This document shows positions 1 to 8,205 of a DNA stretch of 64,000 nucleotides, piece by piece (the first letter of the stretch is position 1; every line of letters starts with the position of its first letter). This stretch comes from Micrococcaceae bacterium RIT 802 (GTDB taxonomy: Bacteria > Actinomycetota > Actinomycetes > Actinomycetales > Micrococcaceae). A program made the position numbers and the translations under genes. A model generated the notes under the pieces. That model was given only the letters and a program-made list of their open reading frames with translations, was not told the DNA's origin and ran no database searches. The DNA lies in assembly GCA_016892645.1 (NCBI GenBank), contig JAFEMX010000003.1, positions 62,001 to 126,000 on the forward strand, given 5' to 3'.

Positions 1-136
1 CGTTGGTGTGCTGTCCGGTGTCGGTGGCGAAGTTCTCCGCCGGCAGCGCGTAGAAGGCACGGAAGGCCATGGAATGCCCGTCGAGGACGAGCAGGCGTGG
101 GGTGTCGGGGGCGTCGGTTTTGGTTGCTGGACTCAC
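1..136 (-). CDS. polA: DNA polymerase I, N-terminal fragment (runs off the left edge)
   Basis: The reverse strand encodes the beginning of a family A DNA polymerase: after a short variable leader come the residues LLVLDGHSMAFRAFYALPAE, the conserved start of the 5'-3' exonuclease domain, where the Asp binds metal. The enzyme fills gaps and removes RNA primers in replication and repair. Only about 45 residues are inside the window. I chose the GTG start at 136 because a TAGGCT hexamer lies 7 nt upstream, as in leaderless actinobacterial transcripts. An in-frame ATG at 157 is possible but would overlap the start codon of the divergent thioesterase gene. Confidence 0.85.
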   Translation of the reverse strand, partial: MSPATKTDAPDTPRLLVLDGHSMAFRAFYALPAENFATDTGQHTN

Positions 137-143
137 AGGTGCC

Positions 144-149
144 AGCCTA
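144..149 (-). promoter_or_regulatory. -10-like hexamer for a leaderless polA transcript
   Basis: TAGGCT on the reverse strand ends 7 nt before the GTG at 136. Transcription would then begin at or next to the start codon. No convincing -35 box is visible, so this is inference from spacing. Confidence 0.45.
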
Positions 150-155
150 GTTGCC

Positions 156-656
156 ATGACAGACAAATACACGCTCGGCCCGGACGCCCCGGACCCGGGG
201 CACGACGGCGATCCACACCCCTTCCGGGAGCAGCTCACCCGGCATGGGGTGCCCGCCGAGATGTGGCAGATGCTCGGGACCCACGGTGTCGGGTCGTTGG
301 TGGAGAAGCTGGGGATCGTCTTCACCGAGATGTCGGTGGAACGGGTCGTGGCGACCATGCCCGTGGAGGGCAACCAACAGGTGGCCGGCATCCTGCATGG
401 CGGGGCGAGCGTTGCCCTGGCCGAGACCCTGGGTTCCTTCGGGGCGGCGTTGCATGCCGGCCCCGGCCGGCGTCCCGTGGGTCTGGATATCAATGCCACC
501 CACCACCGGGCGGGGACCTCCGGCCTGGTCACCGGCGTGTGCACGCCCCTGCACCGGGGCCGCAGCACGGCCACCCACGAGATCGTTGTCTCCGACGAGG
601 CCGGCCGACGCGTGTGCACCGCCCGGATCACCAACCTGCTGCTGGATCCTGCGTGA
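156..656 (+). CDS. PaaI-type hotdog-fold thioesterase
   Basis: A 166-residue protein of the hotdog thioesterase superfamily (4HBT/PaaI), which hydrolyses acyl-CoA or aryl-CoA thioesters in the cytoplasm. The segment GILHGGASVALAETLGSFGA carries the HGG motif and the helix that packs in the hotdog fold, and a GLDINATHHR segment follows as in this family. Length is normal for the family. The ATG at 156 lies head-to-head with polA. The stop overlaps the GTG of the next gene (GTGA), so the two are probably translated together. The exact substrate cannot be told; 1,4-dihydroxy-2-naphthoyl-CoA and phenylacetyl-CoA-type substrates are both known in the family. Confidence 0.85.
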   Translation: MTDKYTLGPDAPDPGHDGDPHPFREQLTRHGVPAEMWQMLGTHGVGSLVEKLGIVFTEMSVERVVATMPVEGNQQVAGILHGGASVALAETLGSFGAALHAGPGRRPVGLDINATHHRAGTSGLVTGVCTPLHRGRSTATHEIVVSDEAGRRVCTARITNLLLDPA

Positions 657-1246
657 GCGGGTGCGGGGGCCCTTCCCCGCATCCGCGGACCGAGGATCCC
701 GGCCCGCGCAGGGCCCTGCTCGTCGGCGTCACCGGTTCCGGCAAGTCGACGTTGGCGCGGCGGCTGGGCCAGGAAGCCGGGTTGCCCGTGCATCTGGTCG
801 ACGAGGAGTTCGGATGGTTGCCGGGCTGGGTCCAGCGCGAGCCCGGCGAACAGCGCCGCCTGGCCCTCGCCGGGGCGGAGGAGCCAGCCTGGGTCTTCGA
901 TTCCGCCTACTCGCACTATCTCCGGGACGTTGCGGACCGGGCGGATCTCATCGTCTGCCTGGACTACCGGCGGATGGTATCGCTGTTCCGGCTGCTCCGG
1001 CGCAGCCTCCGCCGGATCGCCACCGGGGAAAGGGTGTGCAACGGCAACATCGAGACGTTGCCCCTGTTGTTTTCTCCCGACTCGATTCTGCGGTGGCACG
1101 CCAGGTCCTTCACCCGCAAGCGGAGGCAGATGGCGGACTTGGCCGACCGCTACGGCCCGCACAAGGTCATCCGCTTCCGTTCCCCGATCCAGGCACGACG
1201 CTGGGTCGAATCCGTTAAAGCCAGCGGCCGCATTCCCCGGCCCTAG
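653..1246 (+). CDS. Small P-loop ATPase/kinase (adenylate kinase or FlaR-like)
   Basis: A 197-residue P-loop protein. The Walker A motif GVTGSGKST lies about 25 residues from the start, followed by a central WVFDSAYS segment and an R-rich stretch (RLLRRSLRRI) resembling the LID region of nucleoside-kinase-like 'topology modulation' (FlaR) proteins. It probably phosphorylates a small molecule, but the substrate is unknown. The GTG start at 653 overlaps the thioesterase stop, suggesting translational coupling. The last codons form the left arm of a strong terminator hairpin. It is not a canonical Adk. Confidence 0.7.
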   Translation: MSGCGGPSPHPRTEDPGPRRALLVGVTGSGKSTLARRLGQEAGLPVHLVDEEFGWLPGWVQREPGEQRRLALAGAEEPAWVFDSAYSHYLRDVADRADLIVCLDYRRMVSLFRLLRRSLRRIATGERVCNGNIETLPLLFSPDSILRWHARSFTRKRRQMADLADRYGPHKVIRFRSPIQARRWVESVKASGRIPRP

Positions 1247-1266
1247 TCGGGGATGCGGCCGCTGGC
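1220..1266. terminator. Bidirectional terminator between convergent genes
   Basis: The arms GCCAGCGGCCGCAT...CCCCG and CGGGGATGCGGCCGCTGGC form a 19-bp stem with one bulged T and an 8-nt loop. It sits between the kinase gene (whose 3' end it overlaps) and the convergent DoxX gene. There is no clear U-tract on either side, which is common in high-GC actinobacteria. Confidence 0.75.
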
Positions 1267-1276
1267 TGGGGCGGTG

Positions 1277-1696
1277 CTACTTGGTCTTGCGCTTCTTCTT
1301 CGCGGAATCCAGGACCAGCGCCAGGCCGATCCCGAGCATCCAGAAGTCCTTCGCGACGGCGGTGCCGTTCTGGGTCGGACGGATGCCGTCCTCGCGGGTC
1401 AGGCCCGGGGTCTTCAGGTACATCGTCACCATGGACGCGGAGAAGGCGGTCAGCCCGAGGCCGGCCAGCTTGCTGGGGACGAAGGGCAGCAGCAGGGCAG
1501 CGCCCAGCGCGATCTCCGCGGCGCTGAGGAACTTGCCGAACTGCTGGGGGTCCAGGTCCGCCAGCTGCGGGAACGCCGAGGCCCCCATCTTCTGCAGGCC
1601 GGCAGCCGATTCACCATCGAGCTGCAGCTTGCCCACGCCGGAATTCAGGATGAAGGCACCGGTCGTCAGGCGCAATGGCAGGTGGCTGAGTTTCAT
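1277..1696 (-). CDS. DoxX family membrane protein
   Basis: A 139-residue integral membrane protein with about four hydrophobic helices. It has the DoxX-type N-terminal helix (LTTGAFILNSGVGKL) and a second LSAAEIALGAALLLPF helix, and ends in a lysine-rich cytoplasmic tail (KKKRKTK). DoxX proteins are linked to redox or thiosulfate metabolism in some organisms, but the function of most is unknown. The ATG at 1696 has an AGGA 8 nt upstream. It stands alone, downstream of the DHFR-like gene on the same strand. Confidence 0.8.
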   Translation of the reverse strand: MKLSHLPLRLTTGAFILNSGVGKLQLDGESAAGLQKMGASAFPQLADLDPQQFGKFLSAAEIALGAALLLPFVPSKLAGLGLTAFSASMVTMYLKTPGLTREDGIRPTQNGTAVAKDFWMLGIGLALVLDSAKKKRKTK

Positions 1697-1773
1697 GGGA
1701 CATGTCCTTTCGATGCGTACAGAGGTCGTGTTCGAGCCTAGAGCGGCCAACGGCCTGGCGCCAGTCGGGGTCG

Positions 1774-2352
1774 TCAGTAGTCGGCGCGACCGGCGGCAGG
1801 GGGTTTGCCGACGTCGAAACGTGTCTCCCGTACGCCCATGCCGTATTCGCGGCTCGAGGTGGGGGTGAGGGGCAGGGGCGCCCGGAGGCTGGCCAGGGGC
1901 CGTCCACGGCCGAGCAGGATGGGCATGGTGTACAGGATCAGCTCGTCGAGGTGCCCGGCCTCGGCCAGTTGGCCGGCCAGTCCCCCGCCGCCGAGGACCC
2001 AGACGTCGCGGTCGCCGGCATCGGCTTCGATGTCGCCCACCCATTCGTCGACGTCGCCGCGGATGAAGGTCAGGTCGGCGCCCGGCTCGGCGGCCAGTTC
2101 GCGATGCGTGAAGACCCAGCACGGCAGGCCCGGGTAGGGCCACGGGTCACCGGAGGTGCGCATGTGCGCTGTCAGCCACCGGTAGGTGTCGGCACCCATC
2201 ACCAGCGAACCGATCTCCCCCATGAAGGCCTCCACGGGGTCGCCGAAACCCACGTGGTAGTCGTTGAACGCGAAGAGCCATTCCAGCGAGTCGTGTTCAT
2301 CGGCGATGTATCCGTCGACGCTGGCGGCCACGAGGTAGCGGAAGCGTGTCAT
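1774..2352 (-). CDS. DHFR/RibD C-terminal-domain family reductase
   Basis: A 192-residue protein of the dihydrofolate reductase-like (RibD_C) fold. It starts with RYLVAASVDGYIAD, the conserved first strand with the family's S-x-DG motif. It ends with a WVLGGGGLAGQL nucleotide-binding loop and a LILYTMPILLGRGRPL segment, both typical of the YwjB/YyaP group. It is probably an NADPH-dependent reductase of unknown substrate and is not the folate enzyme itself. A CAGCAT hexamer lies 6 nt before the ATG, so the transcript could be leaderless. Confidence 0.8.
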   Translation of the reverse strand: MTRFRYLVAASVDGYIADEHDSLEWLFAFNDYHVGFGDPVEAFMGEIGSLVMGADTYRWLTAHMRTSGDPWPYPGLPCWVFTHRELAAEPGADLTFIRGDVDEWVGDIEADAGDRDVWVLGGGGLAGQLAEAGHLDELILYTMPILLGRGRPLASLRAPLPLTPTSSREYGMGVRETRFDVGKPPAAGRADY

Positions 2353-2396
2353 GACCCCATGCTGCCATACGCGGTCCCGGCCCGGCTGGGAACGTG

Positions 2397-2633
2397 TCAG
2401 TGCCCTCCGGAGCCGCCGAGCTGGGGGACGATCAGGTAGATGCCCAGCAGGACGAGGCAGCCGCACAGCACGAAGCAGGCGACGGCCCCGCCCTTGGCCA
2501 GGGAGGCCCCGCGGCCGCCGTCCTCGGCGATGGCCTTCAGGCGCACGGCGGAAGAATAGAGCGTCACCAGGGACAGGGCGGCGATCAGCGTGACCACCGT
2601 GACGGTCAGGAACGAGAGCCATTCAATGTTCAT
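2397..2633 (-). CDS. Small two-helix membrane protein next to the phosphate transporter
   Basis: A 78-residue protein with two predicted membrane helices (residues about 5-27 and 48-69) joined by a short charged loop. The ATG overlaps the pit stop codon as ATGA, so it is almost certainly co-translated with Pit. Small membrane proteins occur directly after pit in other Actinobacteria. No function is established, and a transporter accessory role is only an inference from position. Confidence 0.7.
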   Translation of the reverse strand: MNIEWLSFLTVTVVTLIAALSLVTLYSSAVRLKAIAEDGGRGASLAKGGAVACFVLCGCLVLLGIYLIVPQLGGSGGH

Positions 2634-3979
2634 CGGGTCTCCTCCGGGCCGTTGGCCGCGTTGTCGGTGGAGGTACCGTGCCGGCCCTCCGTGGTGGGCA
2701 CCGCCGCGCCCGGGTCCGCGTCATGGGCACGGAGGTCCGCCGTCTGCAGATTGACCTCGTGGGACATGCGGTCCGCTTCGGCCTTCTCGGCCCGGCGCTG
2801 CTGCTTCCGCATCTTCCGGCGCTGCTTCTTGCTCGGGATGCTGACCGCACCCCCGGCCTCCTCGACATCGGACACTGCGTGATGCGGGCCGATGACCTCC
2901 TTGCGGGAGAGCCACCAAATCAGCAGCACCACTCCGAAGCCGATGACGGCCACGAGGATGAGCCCCGGGGTGCCCAGGTAGGTCAGGGCCGCGGCTGCGG
3001 CCCCGACGATGGCGGCGCTGGGAAGGGTGAACAGCCAACCGGTGGCGATCCTGCCGGCGGTCCGCCATTGGACGGACGCGCCCTTGCGCCCCAGTCCGGA
3101 GCCGATGACGGATCCGGAGGCGACCTGGGTGGTCGAGAGGGCGAATCCCAGGTGGGAGGAGGCCAGGATGGCGGCCGCCGTGGAGGACTCGGCCGCGAAC
3201 CCCTGGGCGGGCTTGACCTCGGTCAGGCCCTTTCCCATGGTGGCGATGATGCGCCACCCGCCGACGTAGGTCCCCAGCGCGATGGCCAGGGCGCAGGCGG
3301 CGATCACCCAGAAATGGACATGCGTGCCGGACTCCTGGAGGCCCGAGGCCACCAGTGCGAGCGTGATGACGCCCATGGTCTTCTGCGCGTCGTTGGTGCC
3401 GTGAGCCAGGGCCACCAGGGAGGAGGAGAAGATCTGGCCCACGCGGAACCCCCCGCGTTTGGGCGAGGAGACACCGGAGGGCCGCTTGGTGATCCCATAG
3501 GCCAGCTTGGTGCACAGGTATGCGGCCAGGCCGGCTATCAACGGCGCGAGCAGCGCGGGGAGCAGGACCTTGGAGACCACGGTGCCGTAGTTCACCACCC
3601 CGAATCCCGCACCGACGATCGCCGCGCCGATCAGGCCACCGAAGAGTGCATGCGAGGAGCTGGAAGGCAGACCCAGCAACCAGGTGAGCATGTTCCAGAC
3701 GACCGCTCCCATGAGACCCGCGAAGATGATCTCCGGACCGATGGAGAACCCGCCGTCCCCCTCATGAAGCAGGCCTCCCGAGATGGTCGTGGCGACCTCC
3801 GTCGAGAGGAAGGCACCCACCAGGTTCAGGACTGCGGCCAGGGCCACCGCGGTCTTCGGCTTGATGGCCCCGGTCGCGATCGGGGTCGCCATGGCGTTGG
3901 CCGTGTCGTGGAAGCCGTTGGTGAAGTCGAAGAACAATGCCAATGCGATGACCAGGACAACGATGAGCGTGATTTCCAT
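2630..3979 (-). CDS. pit: Low-affinity inorganic phosphate transporter, Pit family
   Basis: A polytopic membrane protein of 449 residues in the PiT family, which takes up phosphate as a metal complex with protons. The two inverted-repeat signature segments are visible: LFFDFTNGFHDTANAMATPI near residue 15 and LVALAHGTNDAQKTMG near the middle. A hydrophilic C-terminal tail of about 90 residues (KKQRRKMRKQQRRAEKAEAD onward) is longer than in the E. coli protein. The ATG at 3979 was chosen because the first helix begins right after it. A good sigma-70-type promoter lies about 110-135 bp upstream, and the following small gene is translationally coupled. Confidence 0.9.
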   Translation of the reverse strand: MEITLIVVLVIALALFFDFTNGFHDTANAMATPIATGAIKPKTAVALAAVLNLVGAFLSTEVATTISGGLLHEGDGGFSIGPEIIFAGLMGAVVWNMLTWLLGLPSSSSHALFGGLIGAAIVGAGFGVVNYGTVVSKVLLPALLAPLIAGLAAYLCTKLAYGITKRPSGVSSPKRGGFRVGQIFSSSLVALAHGTNDAQKTMGVITLALVASGLQESGTHVHFWVIAACALAIALGTYVGGWRIIATMGKGLTEVKPAQGFAAESSTAAAILASSHLGFALSTTQVASGSVIGSGLGRKGASVQWRTAGRIATGWLFTLPSAAIVGAAAAALTYLGTPGLILVAVIGFGVVLLIWWLSRKEVIGPHHAVSDVEEAGGAVSIPSKKQRRKMRKQQRRAEKAEADRMSHEVNLQTADLRAHDADPGAAVPTTEGRHGTSTDNAANGPEETR

Positions 3980-4087
3980 CAAGGAACCAATCTGGAGATG
4001 GCAGAGGTGCACAGGCAGTCCGCTGAAAGGCGTCCAACCAGGAATTCATTCCATGGTCACACGTTCGTTACCCGCGGCGCACCATTC

Positions 4088-4115
4088 ATCATAGATGGGG
4101 CAGGGCAGCAGTCAA
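4088..4115 (-). promoter_or_regulatory. Housekeeping promoter of pit
   Basis: Reverse strand: TTGACT (4115-4110), a 16-bp spacer, then TATGAT (4093-4088). Both hexamers are near consensus, giving a 5' leader of about 100 nt before the pit ATG. No convincing PhoP direct repeats were seen. Confidence 0.65.
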
Positions 4116-4171
4116 TTCGACGAACCCCCACGGCACCGGCGGGGGCGCGTGCAAGATCACACGCGGGGTCG

Positions 4172-4177
4172 TAGTCT
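4172..4177 (+). promoter_or_regulatory. -10-like hexamer for a leaderless YrdC-family transcript
   Basis: TAGTCT is followed by 6 nt and then the ATG at 4184, the spacing expected when transcription starts at the initiation codon. Confidence 0.45.
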
Positions 4178-4183
4178 CCTGTC

Positions 4184-4804
4184 ATGGCCAGATTCTTCGA
4201 TGTCCACCCTCAGGACCCCCAGCCGCGTGCCGTGGGCCAGATCGTCGACCTGCTGCAGCAGGGGGCGCTCATCGCCTACCCCACCGACTCCTGTTACGCC
4301 CTCGGCGCCCAACTGGGCAACCGCGACGCCCTGGACCGGATCCGGACCATCCGGCATCTCAATGACAAACACCACTTCACCTTGATGTGCGGCAGCTTCG
4401 CCCAGCTGGGCCAGTTCGTGGAGATGGGCAACGCCGTCTTCCGCAGCCTGAAGGCCGCCACACCCGGGAGCTACACCTTCATCCTCAAGGCCACCCCCGA
4501 GGTCCCGCGTCGCCTGCTGCACCCGAAGAAGAAGACGGTGGGTGTGCGGATCACGGACAACGCCGTCGTGCAGTCACTGCTCTCGGCCCTCGGCGAACCG
4601 CTGCTCTCCACGACGCTGCTGTTGCCGGACGAGGAGGAACCCCTGACGCAGGGGTGGGAGATCAAGGAGCGCCTGGACCACCAGGTCGATGCGGTGGTCG
4701 ATTCCGGGGAATGCGGTACCGAACCGACCACGGTGGTCGACTTCTCCAGCGGTGCCCCCGAGATCCTGCGGGTCGGCATGGGCGACCCCTCCCCCTTCGA
4801 ATAG
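4184..4804 (+). CDS. YrdC/Sua5/YciO-family protein (threonylcarbamoyl-AMP synthase fold)
   Basis: A 206-residue protein with the YrdC fold. The segment GALIAYPTDSCYALGAQL matches the conserved strand and Thr/Ser-rich loop that binds ATP and threonine in Sua5/TsaC, followed by a KHHFTLMCGSF segment. Its length and the KKKTVGVRITDN segment fit the YciO branch, whose exact role is less clear than that of TsaC, which makes the t6A precursor for tRNA. The gene stands alone between divergent pit and convergent acyl-CoA dehydrogenase. A weak hairpin (4809-4827) follows the stop. Confidence 0.8.
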   Translation: MARFFDVHPQDPQPRAVGQIVDLLQQGALIAYPTDSCYALGAQLGNRDALDRIRTIRHLNDKHHFTLMCGSFAQLGQFVEMGNAVFRSLKAATPGSYTFILKATPEVPRRLLHPKKKTVGVRITDNAVVQSLLSALGEPLLSTTLLLPDEEEPLTQGWEIKERLDHQVDAVVDSGECGTEPTTVVDFSSGAPEILRVGMGDPSPFE

Positions 4805-4835
4805 GACAAGGCACGACGGCGGTGCCTCCTGCCGC

Positions 4836-6017
4836 CTACCGGAATGCCGGGGTGCCGGTGATGTGGTGGCCGAGGATGAGGGTGTGGACCTCGTCGGTGC
4901 CCTCGTAGGTGCGCACGGATTCCAGGTTGTTCGCATGCCGTAGCGGCGGATAGTCCAGGGTGATGCCGTTGCCGCCGAGGATGGCGCGGGCGTCGCGGCA
5001 GATCTGGATGGCCTCGCGGCAGTTGTTGAGCTTGCCCACCGAGATCTGGACCGGTTGAAGGGTGCCGGCGTCCTTGAGGCGTCCGGTGTGGATGGCCAGC
5101 AGGGTGCCCTTCTGGATCTCCAGGAGCATGTCCACCAGCTTCTGCTGGGTGATCTGGTACGCGGCCAGCGGCTTGTCGAACTGCATCCGCTCCTTCGAGT
5201 ACGCCAGTGCCGCCTCGTAGGAGTCGCGGGCGGCGCCCATGGCGCCCCAGATGATCCCGTAGCGGGCCTCGTTCAGGCAGGAGAACGGCCCGCGGAGCCC
5301 TTTCGCGCCGGGCAGGATCGCGGTGGCGGGGAGGTGGACGTCGGTGAGGGTGATGTCGCATTGGATGGAGGCGCGCATCGAGAGCTTGGGCTCGATGACG
5401 GTGGCGGTGAACCCGGCGGTGTCGGTGGGGACCAGGAAGCCGCGCACCCCGTTCTCGGTCATGGCCCAGATGACGGCGATCTGCGCGATGGACGCCAGGC
5501 CGATCCAGCGCTTGGCCCCGGTGAGGGTCCAGGAACCGTCGGGTTGTTCGGTGGCGGTGGTGGCCATGGAGGAGGGGTCGGAGCCGGCGGTGGGCTCGGT
5601 CAGGCCGAAGCAGCCGATGATCTCGCCTTTAGCCATTCCGGGGAGGTAGGTGTTCTTCTGGTCCTCGGACCCCCACTTGTGGATGGCAGACATGGCCAGG
5701 GAGCCCTGGACGGAGACGAACGTGCGCAGTCCGGAGTCCCCGGCCTCGAGTTCCATGGCGGCGATGCCGTAGTCGACGGCGGTGCGCCCGGGGCAGCCGT
5801 AGCCGTGCAGGTGCATGCCGAGCAGGCCGAGCTCTCCCATTTCGCGGACGATCTCGACCGGGAAGTGGGCGTTTTCGTACCATTCGGCGATGTTCGGCCG
5901 GATCCGGGCATCGACGAAGCCCCGGACCGTGTCGCGCAGCTCGAGCTCGGCCGTAGCCAGCAGCCCATCGAGATCCAACACATCGGAACGTTTGGCGGTC
6001 GTGGTCTCTGAGGTCAT
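4836..6017 (-). CDS. Acyl-CoA dehydrogenase, glutaryl-CoA dehydrogenase type
   Basis: A 393-residue flavoenzyme of the acyl-CoA dehydrogenase family. The segments CFGLTEPTAGSDPSSM (FAD/substrate loop), ARAILGGNGI and YEGTDEVHTLILG (with the catalytic Glu of YEGT) are all present. CLNEARYGIIWGAMGAARDS and the RLKDAG segment resemble glutaryl-CoA dehydrogenases, which oxidise and decarboxylate glutaryl-CoA to crotonyl-CoA in lysine/tryptophan catabolism. GGAAG lies just upstream of two consecutive ATGs; the second (6017) has the better spacing. A general short-chain acyl-CoA dehydrogenase is the alternative. Confidence 0.85.
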   Translation of the reverse strand: MTSETTTAKRSDVLDLDGLLATAELELRDTVRGFVDARIRPNIAEWYENAHFPVEIVREMGELGLLGMHLHGYGCPGRTAVDYGIAAMELEAGDSGLRTFVSVQGSLAMSAIHKWGSEDQKNTYLPGMAKGEIIGCFGLTEPTAGSDPSSMATTATEQPDGSWTLTGAKRWIGLASIAQIAVIWAMTENGVRGFLVPTDTAGFTATVIEPKLSMRASIQCDITLTDVHLPATAILPGAKGLRGPFSCLNEARYGIIWGAMGAARDSYEAALAYSKERMQFDKPLAAYQITQQKLVDMLLEIQKGTLLAIHTGRLKDAGTLQPVQISVGKLNNCREAIQICRDARAILGGNGITLDYPPLRHANNLESVRTYEGTDEVHTLILGHHITGTPAFR

Positions 6018-6177
6018 CATCTTCCTTCGGTCGGCGCGTGGAGGACAGGCGGTCGGCATGCCCCTAGGCCACACCCTACTGGCCAGTCTGCGGCCAAGGG
6101 CCTGGCCGGACCGCGCCCGGGACGCGATTGGCCGGGCAGGTGCGGCGCGGCACCCGGAGAAGCCGACAAGCGGACCG

Positions 6178-8178
6178 CTAGGCCCACCAGTCCTCGTCAG
6201 GGGGACCAGCTGTGTGGGCGCGAAGGTAAGCCCCGACGACCGCCGCACCGAGGTCACCGGGCTCCGGGGCGATGACACGTCCGCCGATGCGACGGGCGAT
6301 GCGTTGGACGAATGCCTCCAGACCGGGATCTTCGCCGAGCCTGAAAAAGGTGGCCTGCGTCCCGGCCCGTCCGAGACGATCCAGTTCATCGACCGTCAGG
6401 CGGATCGTCACGGGATCCGGCGGCCAGGAAAACCACGACTCGCCGTCCGCGACGAGATGCGCAGTGGGCTCCCCGTCGGTGACCACCAGGAGGACGGGCT
6501 GCATGGTGGGATGCTGCCGGAAGAACCGGTGGGCCAGCAGCAGTGCGTGATGCAGGTTCGTCCCCTGTTCGCGCACGGCGGGAAGCGCCGTGAGCTGCCC
6601 GATGTCCATGTTCTGTGCATACCGTCCGAAGGAGATCAGCTGCAGCCGGTCACCCCGGAACCGGGTGGTGATGAGGTGATGAAGGGCAAGCGCCGTGCGC
6701 TTCATCGGCACCCACCGCCCCGCCGCGGCCATGGAAAAGGACACATCCGCGAGCAAGGCGACGGCAGCTTGGGTCCGTGCCTCGGTTTCCGAGACCTCGA
6801 TGTCGCGCGCGTCCAGGTGCAGCCCGTGTCGAGGGTTCCCACCCTCTGCCATGGTGCGCTGGATGGCATTGGTCATCGTCTGGGTGACGTCCCACGGCTC
6901 GGTGTCCCCGAACTGCCAGCTGCGGCTGGACCCGGTCAATTCCCCTGAGGTCCCGGCGACACGCGTCTCCCGGCGGCCTTGCCTGCCGGTGAGTTGTCGG
7001 GCGGCATCCTGCATCAATGACTGGCCCAGCCGCCGCATGGCCCGCGGTGACAGCCTGAGGTCGCCCCCGGCGTCGCGTCGCAGATAGCCGGAATCCTCCA
7101 GCGCCCGCTCGATGTCGGTGAGGGTGCGCGCGGAGACCACCGCTTCGGGGCCGAGCTGGCGGTCGATGGCGTCCAGGTCCAGATCCTCCAGCCGGGAACC
7201 GTTGTAGGACTGGGAAAGCTGTTCGGAGAGGTGGTCGAGATCTGCCAGGTCCTGCAGCACGCCGGTGCCATCGCCCAGCCCGAGCCCTTCTTGGCCCTCA
7301 AACCGCTCTGAACCGGACCAGTCCTCGCCGGGTCGCAAGGCGCGCAGGCTCGCATCGAGCTGGTCCAGTTGCCCCATGGTGTCCGGCGAGCCGAAGGCCT
7401 GGGCTGAGAGGCGCATCAGTTCGTCACGCTGCTCCGCTGACATGGACTGCATCATCCGCTGGGCGGCGGCCGATCGTGCGGCCAGGACATCGATGAGTTC
7501 TTCGAGGGACCGTGGGCTCTCGGGGAAGAAGCGGCCGTGGCGCTCCATGAAGTCAGCGAAGTCCGCGTCGGTGTCCTCCTCGCGGCGGTGCTTGGCCAGC
7601 AACGCGTTGAGGTCGCGGAGCATCTCGTTCACCGCGGCTCGATCCTCGTCCGTGGCGTTCTCCAGTGCCTCCTTCATGCCGGCGAACCGTTGATCGAGGA
7701 CCTCGCGACCCAACAAGTCCTTGATCCGCTCGTAGGCATCCCGGGCGGTTCCGGATTGCCAATCATAGGAGGACAGGTCGTTGACGGCAGCTGCCGTGGA
7801 GGACGGCAGGTTCTGCATCTGCATCTCACGGAATGAGCGGTCGGTGTCGTCCATCGACGTGTCCCGGGCGAGCTGTTTTCGTTCCTCCAGGACTGCCGTG
7901 TCCAGCAGCTCCCGCACCTCATTGAGCGTGCCGTCCAGACCGTGACGGCCCAGCAGATCACGACGGCGCTGCTGGACGCGGCCGGCCAGTCCGTCGAGCC
8001 CCTCTCCGCCGCGTCCCCCGCGCCGCAGGAACTCCTGGAGGGCCAGACGAGGCGAATATCCGGCCATCACGTCCTCGGCCACGGCGTCGAGCGCTTCCGC
8101 CAGATCGACGGGTGGAGCTAATGGATCCGGGCCCCCGGTGTACCGGCCGTACCGGGAGGAGCGGTTGTGAGCCACCAT
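6178..8178 (-). CDS. VWA domain protein, partner of a MoxR-like ATPase
   Basis: A 666-residue protein with a long, charged, mostly helical N-terminal region (about residues 1-450) and a C-terminal von Willebrand A domain. The MIDAS metal site is visible as DVSFSM at residues 478-483, followed by an LVVTDGEPT strand. There is no signal peptide, so it is probably cytoplasmic. It is read 27 nt downstream of a MoxR-like AAA+ gene. Such pairs (compare CbbQ/CbbO, NorQ/NorD, and chelatase I and D subunits) remodel or metallate a client protein. The client here is unknown and no metalloenzyme gene is adjacent. Confidence 0.8.
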   Translation of the reverse strand: MVAHNRSSRYGRYTGGPDPLAPPVDLAEALDAVAEDVMAGYSPRLALQEFLRRGGRGGEGLDGLAGRVQQRRRDLLGRHGLDGTLNEVRELLDTAVLEERKQLARDTSMDDTDRSFREMQMQNLPSSTAAAVNDLSSYDWQSGTARDAYERIKDLLGREVLDQRFAGMKEALENATDEDRAAVNEMLRDLNALLAKHRREEDTDADFADFMERHGRFFPESPRSLEELIDVLAARSAAAQRMMQSMSAEQRDELMRLSAQAFGSPDTMGQLDQLDASLRALRPGEDWSGSERFEGQEGLGLGDGTGVLQDLADLDHLSEQLSQSYNGSRLEDLDLDAIDRQLGPEAVVSARTLTDIERALEDSGYLRRDAGGDLRLSPRAMRRLGQSLMQDAARQLTGRQGRRETRVAGTSGELTGSSRSWQFGDTEPWDVTQTMTNAIQRTMAEGGNPRHGLHLDARDIEVSETEARTQAAVALLADVSFSMAAAGRWVPMKRTALALHHLITTRFRGDRLQLISFGRYAQNMDIGQLTALPAVREQGTNLHHALLLAHRFFRQHPTMQPVLLVVTDGEPTAHLVADGESWFSWPPDPVTIRLTVDELDRLGRAGTQATFFRLGEDPGLEAFVQRIARRIGGRVIAPEPGDLGAAVVGAYLRAHTAGPPDEDWWA

Positions 8179-8205
8179 GGTTGTCGCCTCTTCCCTGTCC
8201 CCTGC

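Noticed and set aside
3980-4087. Possible PhoP (GTTCACC-type) repeats upstream of pit
   Set aside because: GTAACGA and GTGACCA at 11-nt spacing differ too much from the known repeats to support a Pho box.
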